This document shows, in pieces, positions 5,871 through 12,772 of a DNA stretch of 22,710 nt (positions are counted from its first letter, which is position 1; each line of letters begins with the position of its first letter). This DNA is from an uncultured Bacteroides sp. (lineage in GTDB: Bacteria > Bacteroidota > Bacteroidia > Bacteroidales > Bacteroidaceae), in assembly GCF_949298305.1 (NCBI RefSeq), contig NZ_CASFWU010000066.1:1-22710 (forward strand), given 5' to 3'. A model generated the notes under the pieces. The model searched no databases. It saw nothing but the letters and a program-made list of their open reading frames with translations, and was not told the DNA's origin. The translations under genes were made by a program, and so were the position numbers.

Positions 5871-6517
5871 TCAGTCCACGAACTTCACTTTCTCGGCATT
5901 GCGCGGCTTGGCGGCAGGCGTTTCGTCGGGATAGCCGAAGGCGATGCAGTAGAGCAGTTGGTAGCCCTCGCTGAAGCCCAGTTTCTTCAGGTATTCGGCC
6001 GCTTCAGGCGATTTCATGAAGGCTGCGGGACCGCCCAGACAGCACGAGCCGATGCCCATGGACTGTGCCGCAAGCATCATGTTGCCTCCCAGCAGGCCGC
6101 AGTCCACCTGCGAGAAACCGTACGTCGGGTCGTTGGCTACGAATACCACTGTAGGCGCATTGCGGAACATGTTCTTGAACGACGGGTCTTCGGCCGCCTT
6201 CGGATTGGCTTTTTTGTAGAGTTTGGTCACGCCGTTGATAAAGTCCGGATTATCCACCACGCGCACTTCCCACGACTGCTTGTTCTGTCCGTTGGGTGCG
6301 TTGATGCCGCAGGTCAGGATGGTCTGCATCGTGTCTCGGTTTACAGGTTGCGGTTGATATTTACGGATGCTGCGGCGTTCCATGATGGTCTTGATGACGG
6401 CTTCCGACTGGTCTATGCCTTTGGTGGCTGCCGTATTTTCCTTCTGTGAGGCGGGGCGGTGCATCCGATGGCTGCGCACAGGCAGAGGCCGCCCACGATA
6501 CCTTTCAATAGTTTCAT
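5871..6517 (-). pseudogene. Lipoprotein nitroreductase-family protein, apparent frameshift near 6451-6457
   Basis: The nitroreductase domain is in one frame: ERRSIRKYQPQPVNRDTM (FMN-binding arginine-rich start), CGINAPNGQNKQSWEVRVV, CGLLGGNMMLAAQSMGIGSCC and IAFGYP, ending KVKFVD. The family uses FMN and NAD(P)H to reduce nitro or quinone substrates. The ATG at 6517 opens a lipoprotein signal MKLLKGIVGGLCLCAAIGC in a different frame. Restoring one base in the C-rich run after GCTAP joins the two as a 215-aa lipoprotein, the form known from Bacteroides relatives. Without that base, translation would need an internal ATG at 6479 (202 aa) that lacks a signal peptide. The start lies 22 bp after the lipoprotein gene at 6540-6888, so the two form an operon. 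Either a true mutation or a sequencing error. Confidence 0.75.
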
Positions 6518-6539
6518 AAATGTTTATTTTAGGGGTTGG

Positions 6540-6888
6540 TTATTTCTTCAGTTCTTCTTGGGCACCCTCGAAGAATCCGTCCAATAGGGTGCCTGCTTTC
6601 TCCATCTGCTCCATGATGGCCTTGCCGCTGTTTTTGAACACGGTGGCGGCATACTGGCCTTGCAGGCGTGCCACTTCTTCCAGTTCCTCCTGGCTCAGGT
6701 CGTCGTAGGAGTTGATTTTCTCCAGCAGTTCGCTGAACTTCTTGTTGGCCTTTTCCCATTGTTCGGCCGTCTTCGCTGATTTCTTCCACGAAGTCTTTCA
6801 GGTTGTCGATGCGGCTGCTTTTCGACTGGCACGAGCCGAGGCCCAGTACGACAAAGGCCCAAAGGGCGAGTACGATGTATTTCTTCAT
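6540..6888 (-). pseudogene. Small DUF6565-like lipoprotein, apparent frameshift near 6767
   Basis: From the ATG at 6888 the frame encodes a lipoprotein signal MKKYIVLALWAFVVLGLGSC (Cys20) and then DNLKDFVEEISED. After that the frame turns arginine- and glycine-rich. Dropping one G near 6767-6768 switches to a convincing continuation: AEQWEKANKKFSELLEKINS, then YDDLSQEELEEVARLQGQY, the rest of an acidic helical domain, and QEELKK with TAA at 6540-6542. The whole would be 115 aa, resembling the helical DUF6565-type lipoproteins of Bacteroidales, function unknown. It is the first gene of a two-gene operon with the nitroreductase, with a good promoter at 6961-6990. Two neighbouring genes with one-base indels suggest either a decaying operon or local sequence error. 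Confidence 0.65.
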
Positions 6889-6960
6889 AATAAAAACAGT
6901 GTTTGACAAATGTGTTTCGCGGCCGTCTGCTTGGTGGCGTAACTGCCTGGTATCTGCCTG

Positions 6961-6990
6961 CAAATATAACGGATTGGGGGAAGAAACAAA
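6961..6990 (-). promoter_or_regulatory. Promoter for the lipoprotein-nitroreductase operon
   Basis: Leftward reading gives TTTG (6987-6990), an 18-bp spacer and TATATTTG (6961-6968), a close match to the Bacteroides -33 TTTG / -7 TAnnTTTG consensus. It predicts a leader of about 65 nt before the ATG at 6888. It overlaps the distal edge of the pckA terminator. Confidence 0.6.
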
Positions 6991-7021
6991 AAAGGAGTCC
7001 CGAAAAATCGGAACTCCTTTT
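6988..7021 (-). terminator. pckA terminator
   Basis: On the minus strand, AAAAGGAGTTCCGA pairs with TCGGGACTCCTTTT around a TTTT loop and is followed by TT(G). It starts 29 bp after the pckA stop codon. Confidence 0.8.
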
Positions 7022-7049
7022 GGAATATTTAGGTTTATAACCCTTCTGA

Positions 7050-8657
7050 TCAGAGCTTCGGACCGGCAGCAACCAGTGCCTTGCCAGCTTCGTTACCCGT
7101 GAACTTGTCGAAGTTCTTGATGAAGCGGCTTGCCAGGTCTTTGGCTTTCTCTTCCCACTGAGCAGCGTCAGCGTAAGTGTCGCGAGGATCAAGAATCTTC
7201 GGATCAACGCCCGGCAATTCAGTTGGAACCACGAAGTTGAAGTACGGGATGGTCTTTGTCGGAGCCTTGTCGATGGAACCGTCCAGGATGGCGTCGATGA
7301 TACCACGAGTGTCGCGGATAGAGATACGCTTGCCGGTACCGTTCCAACCAGTGTTAACCAGGTATGCCTTGGCACCCACTTTTTCCATCTTCTTAACCAG
7401 CTCTTCTGCATATTTGGTCGGGTGCAGGCTCAGGAAGGCTGCGCCGAAGCAAGCAGAGAAGGTCGGAGTCGGTTCAGTGATACCACGTTCTGTACCGGCC
7501 AACTTGGCGGTGAAACCAGACAGGAAGTAGTACTGAGCCTGCTCGGGGTTCAGGATAGATACCGGAGGCAATACACCGAAGGCATCAGCAGACAGGAAGA
7601 TTACCTGGTGAGCGTGAGGACCTTTGGATACCGGCTTAACGATGTTCTCGATGTGGTAGATAGGATAAGAAACACGAGTGTTCTCCGTTACGCTCTTGTC
7701 AGCGAAGTCAATCTTGCCGTTGGCGTCAACAGTTACGTTCTCCAGCAGAGCGTCGCGCTTGATGGCAGCGTAGATGTCGGGTTCGCTTTCCTTGTCGAGG
7801 TTGATAACCTTGGCATAGCAACCACCTTCGTAGTTGAATACGCCTTCGTCGTCCCATCCGTGCTCGTCGTCACCAATCAGCTTGCGTTTCGGGTCGGTAG
7901 ACAAAGTAGTCTTACCTGTACCGGACAGACCGAAGAAGATGGCAGTGTCGGTGCCTTCCATGTTGGTGTTGGCAGAGCAGTGCATGGAAGCGATGCCGCG
8001 CAGCGGGTTCAGGTAGTTCATGATGGAGAAGATACCCTTCTTCATTTCACCGCCGTACCAAGTGTTCAGGATTACCTGCTCGTTGGTCTTCAGGTTGAAT
8101 ACAGTAGCTGTTTCAGAGTTCAGACCCAGTTCCTTGTAGTTGTCAACCTTGGCCTTGGCTGCGTTGAACGATACGAAGTCGGGTTCGCCGTAGTTGGCCA
8201 GTTCTTCTTCGGTCGGACGGATGAACATGTTCTTTACGAAGTGAGCCTGCCATGCAACTTCCATGATGAAACGTACTTTCAGGCGGGTAGCCGGGTTGGC
8301 GCCGCAGAATGTATCCATCACGAACAGACGCTTGCCGCTCAGTTCCTTTACGGCTTTTGCCTTCAGGTCGGCCCATGCAGCTTCAGAGCAAGGCTTGTTG
8401 TCGTTCTTGTAAGCGTCGGAAGTCCACCATACAGTGTCCTTGCTGGCTTCGTTCATTACAAAGAATTTATCTTTAGGAGAACGGCCGGTGTAGATACCGG
8501 TCATCACGTTCACAGCACCCAATTCAGTAACCTGACCTTTTTCATAGCCTTCGAGGCTTGACTTGGTCTCTTCTTCGAACAATACTTCATAAGACGGGTT
8601 GTGGAGAATTTCCTTCACGTCTTGAATACCGTACTTGCTTAAATCTAAATTTGCCAT
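7050..8657 (-). CDS. pckA: Phosphoenolpyruvate carboxykinase (ATP)
   Basis: 535 aa, the usual length of ATP-dependent PEP carboxykinase. Visible motifs: substrate-binding TGRSPKDKF (57-65), the kinase P-loop GLSGTGKT (243-250), the metal/nucleotide segment IGDDEHGWDDEG (261-272) and RVSYPIYHIENI. It interconverts oxaloacetate and PEP with ATP/ADP in the cytosol. In Bacteroides it works chiefly in the carboxylating direction, fixing CO2 on PEP to feed the oxaloacetate-malate-fumarate-succinate branch and recovering ATP. Codon use is strongly biased, as expected for a highly expressed gene; the opposite strand has a long spurious open frame because of it. Monocistronic: own promoter, a leader of about 120 nt and own terminator. 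Confidence 0.97.
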   Translation of the reverse strand: MANLDLSKYGIQDVKEILHNPSYEVLFEEETKSSLEGYEKGQVTELGAVNVMTGIYTGRSPKDKFFVMNEASKDTVWWTSDAYKNDNKPCSEAAWADLKAKAVKELSGKRLFVMDTFCGANPATRLKVRFIMEVAWQAHFVKNMFIRPTEEELANYGEPDFVSFNAAKAKVDNYKELGLNSETATVFNLKTNEQVILNTWYGGEMKKGIFSIMNYLNPLRGIASMHCSANTNMEGTDTAIFFGLSGTGKTTLSTDPKRKLIGDDEHGWDDEGVFNYEGGCYAKVINLDKESEPDIYAAIKRDALLENVTVDANGKIDFADKSVTENTRVSYPIYHIENIVKPVSKGPHAHQVIFLSADAFGVLPPVSILNPEQAQYYFLSGFTAKLAGTERGITEPTPTFSACFGAAFLSLHPTKYAEELVKKMEKVGAKAYLVNTGWNGTGKRISIRDTRGIIDAILDGSIDKAPTKTIPYFNFVVPTELPGVDPKILDPRDTYADAAQWEEKAKDLASRFIKNFDKFTGNEAGKALVAAGPKL

Positions 8658-8699
8658 TTTTTTTAAAGAATTTAAAAATTGGTATTTTGTTTATAATCT

Positions 8700-8777
8700 C
8701 TCTTGTTTCCATATACAGGGGGGAGCAGTGCCGGGATGCGGAGAGTTTGTCCGGCTTCTTTGTAACCCCCTTGTTTT
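8700..8777 (-). promoter_or_regulatory. Possible structured leader of pckA mRNA
   Basis: Between the -7 box and the ATG, GGGGG (8766-8770 region) can pair with CCCCC (8717-8722 region), enclosing a second stem GCCGG/CCGGC. The RNA would fold into a two-tier hairpin about 50 nt before the start codon. It matches no riboswitch class known to me. Confidence 0.25.
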
Positions 8778-8784
8778 CCGACTA

Positions 8785-8792
8785 CAAAAGTA
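8785..8792 (-). promoter_or_regulatory. pckA promoter -7 box
   Basis: TACTTTTG on the minus strand fits TAnnTTTG. A TTTTC lies about 20 bp upstream in the -33 region. The implied 5' leader is about 120 nt, unusually long for the window. Confidence 0.5.
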
Positions 8793-8923
8793 CGATTTTC
8801 TTTAGGAAAGAAAAGTGCGATTGGGGAAATTTTTCTCTAATTCCCGTTCTTTTATAAATCCATAACAATATCTGCTAACTGAATGTTGCAAAACTTGTCT
8901 TTTTTTTTTGAAGTGAGGGCTTT

Positions 8924-10033
8924 TTAAAGTGAGTTGGACTTCTTTTCCAATTCCTTGGCTACCCATTGCGTCCATTCGTCCACGTTGTCAGTCAAAGTTT
9001 CGGGCAAGGGCAGCGGAATGCGTACGTCGGGAGCAATCCCCGTCTGGTCGATACCGTTATCGGGCAGGCGGCAGGAACGTGTCATGGGAATATAAAGAGT
9101 AATGCCGGATTGGGGCAGATTGACGCCGCGGCAGTTTGAATAATCAAGGCAACCTTTCGTGTTGTCCCGTCCGTAGATGATGGTGCGTTGGCTGCATGAC
9201 CGTAGGTTCAGTACCATCTGTTCACCGGCACTGGCCACTTGGCCGTCTGTTATGAGTGCTGCCCGGCGGGGAAGTGGGAAGATGGTGTCATAAACAAGTT
9301 CTAACAGTCTGGGCGTCAAGGATACAAACTCGTCTTGCGACTTTTTCATGGTTTCCACCACTTGCTGAAGCCAATCCAATTCGATCTCTGCCATCTCGGC
9401 GATGTGTGCGGGTGTGTTGCGTATTTCGACCCCGTCCACATAACCCTTATGGTCGTACAGCAGTTTCTCGTATGGGTTGAATATATCATCGGTTCCTCCC
9501 CCGTTACCCCGGATGTCAATAATCAGATTTTCGCATCCCGAGGCCAGGTAGGCATCAATGGACTGATGTACCCATTCCAATGTCGGGTCATCTCCCATGC
9601 AGGAGGGGAAGCGGATGAGGAAAGTGTGGCCGGTCACTTTCCGGAAGGTTTTGGTGGGGTTATATTCTTTCATCTCTTCATACGTGGGCACTTCCCGCAT
9701 GTAGGGTTGTGAATAGCCGCCTGCCCGTAAGTGGAAATCGCCAAACCAGGCATAAAGTTCACCTAAGGCTTCCCAAGGCTTTCGTCCCTGTTTGTCCACT
9801 TGTTGGCGGCAGCGGGCTTTCAGTGCTTCATATTGGTTTCGGGTTTGTTCTGTCACCAAAGTGGGAAATCCTACATAATTGGTTTCCAATTCCCGGACAC
9901 CAAAATCAAATTCAGCCAAATCGGCGTTTGAAGAAGTCTTTTCCTGGCCGGCTAATGAGGTATAGGCAAATAATAACAGTGCATAGAAGAATAGTATTTT
10001 GATTTTCCCGTTTCGCATGAGTGTCCTTTTCAT
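8924..10033 (-). CDS. S41-family peptidase (tail-specific/C-terminal processing type), secreted
   Basis: 369 aa from 10033, or 364 aa from a second in-frame ATG at 10018. An N-terminal hydrophobic segment (ILFFYALLLFAYTSLAG, about 13-29) is a signal peptide without a lipobox cysteine. The catalytic core shows DIRGNGGG (173-180) and the Ser nucleophile region ITDGQVASAGEQM with Ser268; the C-terminus has GIAPDVRIPLP (332-342), the substrate-binding loop of S41 proteases. No PDZ domain is visible, unlike classical Prc/CtpA, so it belongs to the short peptidase_S41 group common in Bacteroidetes. Substrate unknown; location periplasmic or surface. It is divergent from upp across a 113-bp promoter region. 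No convincing hairpin follows the stop codon. Confidence 0.85.
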   Translation of the reverse strand: MKRTLMRNGKIKILFFYALLLFAYTSLAGQEKTSSNADLAEFDFGVRELETNYVGFPTLVTEQTRNQYEALKARCRQQVDKQGRKPWEALGELYAWFGDFHLRAGGYSQPYMREVPTYEEMKEYNPTKTFRKVTGHTFLIRFPSCMGDDPTLEWVHQSIDAYLASGCENLIIDIRGNGGGTDDIFNPYEKLLYDHKGYVDGVEIRNTPAHIAEMAEIELDWLQQVVETMKKSQDEFVSLTPRLLELVYDTIFPLPRRAALITDGQVASAGEQMVLNLRSCSQRTIIYGRDNTKGCLDYSNCRGVNLPQSGITLYIPMTRSCRLPDNGIDQTGIAPDVRIPLPLPETLTDNVDEWTQWVAKELEKKSNSL

Positions 10034-10061
10034 CTTTCCTTGCGTTTATATGTTTCTGCGG

Positions 10062-10069
10062 CAAAGATA
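10062..10069 (-). promoter_or_regulatory. -7 box for the S41 peptidase gene
   Basis: TATCTTTG on the minus strand matches TAnnTTTG, with a TTG-rich patch about 15-18 bp upstream. Leader of about 20 nt. Confidence 0.5.
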
Positions 10070-10112
10070 ATGTTTTCCTCCAAGCAAGTGGACGTATGTA
10101 CAGGGAAAATCG

Positions 10113-10120
10113 TATTTTTG
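10113..10120 (+). promoter_or_regulatory. -7 box for upp
   Basis: TATTTTTG matches TAnnTTTG and ends 26 bp before the upp ATG. The -33 region is weak. The divergent S41 -7 box is 43 bp away, so the two promoters may interfere. Confidence 0.5.
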
Positions 10121-10146
10121 CATTCGGAATAAACAAGATACACGTT

Positions 10147-10806
10147 ATGAAAGTAATCAATTTTGCTGAGACCAATACCGTGATGAACCAGTATGTAGCC
10201 GAGATACGCGATGTAAACATCCAGCAGGACCGCATGCGCTTCCGCCGCAACGTGGAGCGCATCGGCGAACTGATGGCCTACGAGATGAGCAAGGAACTGA
10301 CCTATTCGGTGAAGCAGGTGCAGACGCCGCTGGGCGTGGCCGATGCCTGCACGCCGGACGACGACGTGGTGATTGCCACCGTCTTCCGTGCGGGCCTGCC
10401 GCTCCACCAGGGATTCCTCAACGTGTTCGACCGTGCGGGAAACGCCTTCGTCTCGGCCTACCGCTATTATAAGGATAAGGAATGCCGCGAGCTGGACGTG
10501 CACATCGAGTACATCGCCACGCCCGACCTCTCGCACAAGACGGTGCTGCTGGTGGACCCCATGCTGGCCACGGGCGAGAGCATGGAACTGGCCTACAAGG
10601 CTTTCCTGACGAAGGGAATGCCGGGGCGCCTGCTCATTGCCTGCGTGATAGCCAGCCGGCAGGGAGTGGAGCACCTGCAGCGGCTGTTCCCCTCGGACGA
10701 CGTCATGCTGTGGTGCGCCGCCATCGACCCCGAGCTGAACGAGCGTTCGTACATCGTGCCGGGTCTGGGCGACGCGGGCGACCTGGCCTTCGGCGACAAA
10801 CTGTAA
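10147..10806 (+). CDS. upp: Uracil phosphoribosyltransferase
   Basis: 219 aa from the ATG at 10147; the open frame extends upstream to 10021 but that part covers the promoter, and the conserved protein begins MKVINFAETN. It catalyses uracil + PRPP to UMP + diphosphate in pyrimidine salvage. Landmarks: VFRAGLPLHQG (79-89), the PRPP-binding loop VDPMLATGES (136-145) and the uracil-binding YIVPGLGDAGDLAFG (202-216). Length and motifs are those of the family. From here to about 21.4 kb the coding DNA is visibly more GC-rich than the fimbrillin region. The gene stands alone; the convergent susD ends 324 bp away, with repeats between. Confidence 0.96.
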   Translation: MKVINFAETNTVMNQYVAEIRDVNIQQDRMRFRRNVERIGELMAYEMSKELTYSVKQVQTPLGVADACTPDDDVVIATVFRAGLPLHQGFLNVFDRAGNAFVSAYRYYKDKECRELDVHIEYIATPDLSHKTVLLVDPMLATGESMELAYKAFLTKGMPGRLLIACVIASRQGVEHLQRLFPSDDVMLWCAAIDPELNERSYIVPGLGDAGDLAFGDKL

Positions 10807-10840
10807 AAACGTTCTTTTCCAACGCCTTGTCGGGCGGTCG

Positions 10841-10945
10841 CGGACGATGCCTGCATGGTCTGCGGACGATGCTTGCACGGTCTGCCGTGGATGCTTGCAC
10901 GGTCCGCGGACGATGCTTGCACGGCCCGGACACCATGCAAGAAGG
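10841..10945. repeat. 22-bp tandem repeat array A (about 4.5 units)
   Basis: ATGCYTGCAYGG recurs at 10847, 10869, 10891 and 10913, with a partial ATGCAAG at 10935: exactly 22 bp each time. Within the unit, GCACGGTC and GACGATGC form an imperfect dyad around TGCG. The same unit appears in array B (21708 onward). Contiguous units, no spacers. Frames through it encode low-complexity peptides and are not genes. Confidence 0.9.
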
Positions 10946-11085
10946 TGTGTCAAAGCTAAAAAAGACTGGCCTTTTGTTGTTTTTAGGCACGGATTGCACG
11001 GAATTTCACGGATGCTTATTTTTCTTTCTCCGTGTTTTCCGTGTAATCCGTGCCTAAAAGGAAACGATTTCTTAGCTTTGACACA
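10946..11085. repeat. 140-bp two-tier inverted repeat between convergent upp and susD
   Basis: Outer arms TGTGTCAAAGCTAA (10946-10959) and TTAGCTTTGACACA (11072-11085) are perfect; inner arms run from TTTTAGGCACGGATT (10981) to AATCCGTGCCTAAAA (ending 11059), with further CACGGA repeats that pair around a T-rich loop. The 'CACGGATT' core is a type of dispersed intergenic palindrome seen in many bacterial genomes. It probably folds as a cruciform or RNA hairpin and may double as terminator for both flanking genes. No target duplication is visible. Confidence 0.85.
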
Positions 11086-11129
11086 GCCTCTCCCGTTGTC
11101 ATTCCTGACCGCCTTCGGGGGGAGGTTGT

Positions 11130-12743
11130 TCAGGAACCTTTGAGGTTCGGGTTCAGGATGGCGTCCTCGTAGGGATAGGGCGAATACATGCGGCTGTCGT
11201 CCCAGGTGCCGGTGACGGGCACGGCCTCTTTGCGGAACACGCCCGGCGCCACCTCTATCAGGGGGTTCTCCTTGCGGAACTCGAAGTGGTCCTTGAAGCG
11301 GTACATGCGGAACATGTCGCGGGCGCGGCCGGCCAGTGCGGCCCAGTAGTATCCGGCCATTTCCCAGCCGTGCTCGTTGTAGGCGGCCTCGGCCAGTTCG
11401 TCGGGCGTCATGGAGGTGGTGTAGAGGTTGGTCGGCTGCCCGTCGGCACGGTTGCGCACGCGGTTCAGCATCTCTACGGCCTTGGCGGTCACTTGTCCCG
11501 AGCGTCCCACAGACTCGGCATACCAGCAGTAGACCTGCGCCAGGCGGATGACCTGGATGGTCTTTTCGCCGTACTGGGCCAGCGGGGTGGGGTCGGTGTA
11601 GTCGAACTCGGTTCCCCGCTCGGAGGCCTCGACGCTCTTCATGAAGACGGGTGCCACCACCTCGCGCGAGGGCGGGTCGGTGTCATACCACCAGTCGCGC
11701 AGCTCGCCGTCGGCCAGCATGATTTTGGGGAAGTAGGTGGCGTCCTTGCGCGGTCCTTCGGGAAATTCCTTCCAGAACTTGATTTCGCCGTTGGTGTCGC
11801 CCCATCCGCCCTGCTTCATGTCCAGCAGGAAGTCGGTCAGCGGGGTCATCTGGGCGGTGCGGTCGCGGTTGTAGTAGACGCCCAGCAGCAGCTCGGGGTT
11901 GTTGCTGTTGTAGGCCCAGGAGTGTATCTGGCTGAATTCGTCGAGCAGGCGGTAGTAGTAGGTGCCGTTTTCGGCGCCGTCTATCACCTCTTCGGCCTTT
12001 TCGGCGGCCAGGCGGTAGTACTCGGCGCCCTTGTTGAGCGGCCAGCCCGCCATGCACATGTAGACGTAGGCCATGGTGGCCTTGACGGCTCCCTGGCTGA
12101 CGGCTATGTTGACGCCGTTGCGGGCGTAAGGCTCCTGGTCGTACATTACGGGACAGCCTTCTTCGGCTTTCTTCAGGTCGGAGACGATGAGCTCATAGAC
12201 TTCTTCCACGGGGTGGAGCGGGGCGGCGTAGTTGATTTCCTCTTCGAGCATGATGGGCACCTCTCCCCAGGTGGTTACCAGGTAGAAGTAGGAGAAGGCT
12301 CGCCAGTAGTGTGCCTGGGCCACGGCGCGGGTTATCTCTTCGGGGTCTACGTCGGGGGTGCGCCCGGCGTTGTTGATGATGAAGTTGGCGGCCTTGATGA
12401 CCTTGTAGCGCTGTTCCCACATGCTCACCAGCCACGAGTTGTTGTCCGTCACGTTGTACTGGTCGTGCTCGCGCAGGGGCTGCTTGTTGCTGGCGGGATG
12501 GGTGGAGATGTCGTCGCCGGCCAGGAAGTTGGTGCCGCAGTAGTTGTTCTGGCCCATGGAGGTGGCCACGACGGAGTAGAGCGAGTTGAGCGAGGCTGCC
12601 AGGTCTTCCTTGCTGCTGAAGAAGCCTTCGCTGGTAAGTTGTCCGTAAGGATGTTCGTCGAGGAAATCGCTGCACGAGGGCAGGCTCAGGGTGAGTGCGG
12701 CTGCCAGCGCGGCGGTTCCTATCTGTCTGTATAATGTTTTCAT
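11130..12743 (-). CDS. SusD/RagB-family outer-membrane nutrient-binding lipoprotein
   Basis: 537 aa. Lipoprotein signal MKTLYRQIGTAALAAALTLS then LPSC (Cys24), followed by SDFLDEHPYGQLTSEGFFSS, the hallmark start of SusD proteins. The helical TPR-like scaffold includes SLVSMWEQRYKVIKAANFIINN-type and AQAHYWRAFSYFYLVTTWGEVP segments; the C-terminal RagB/SusD region holds IQVIRLAQVYCWYAESV and LNRVRNRADG and ends NPNLKGS. SusD sits on the cell surface as a lid over its SusC partner and captures oligosaccharides or other nutrients. It is the second gene of the pair, 29 bp after SusC. No glycoside hydrolases, peptidases or sulfatases lie next to it, so the substrate cannot be inferred. Confidence 0.95.
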   Translation of the reverse strand: MKTLYRQIGTAALAAALTLSLPSCSDFLDEHPYGQLTSEGFFSSKEDLAASLNSLYSVVATSMGQNNYCGTNFLAGDDISTHPASNKQPLREHDQYNVTDNNSWLVSMWEQRYKVIKAANFIINNAGRTPDVDPEEITRAVAQAHYWRAFSYFYLVTTWGEVPIMLEEEINYAAPLHPVEEVYELIVSDLKKAEEGCPVMYDQEPYARNGVNIAVSQGAVKATMAYVYMCMAGWPLNKGAEYYRLAAEKAEEVIDGAENGTYYYRLLDEFSQIHSWAYNSNNPELLLGVYYNRDRTAQMTPLTDFLLDMKQGGWGDTNGEIKFWKEFPEGPRKDATYFPKIMLADGELRDWWYDTDPPSREVVAPVFMKSVEASERGTEFDYTDPTPLAQYGEKTIQVIRLAQVYCWYAESVGRSGQVTAKAVEMLNRVRNRADGQPTNLYTTSMTPDELAEAAYNEHGWEMAGYYWAALAGRARDMFRMYRFKDHFEFRKENPLIEVAPGVFRKEAVPVTGTWDDSRMYSPYPYEDAILNPNLKGS

Positions 12744-12772
12744 GTCCGTTGTTTTTTCGGTGGGTTGTCAAA

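Noticed and set aside
5748..6449. 233-codon rightward frame over the nitroreductase
   Set aside because: His/Arg/Gly-rich antisense shadow; the nitroreductase domain is clear on the other strand.
7422..8561. 379-codon open frame antisense to pckA
   Set aside because: pckA is unambiguous; the product has no recognisable motif and no promoter or RBS.
8881..8930. Terminator after the S41 peptidase
   Set aside because: There is an A/T tract and a direct repeat (AAGTGAG), but no stem of adequate length.
11286..12734. 482-codon open frame antisense to susD
   Set aside because: Same reason: shadow of a GC-rich real gene with clear SusD features.
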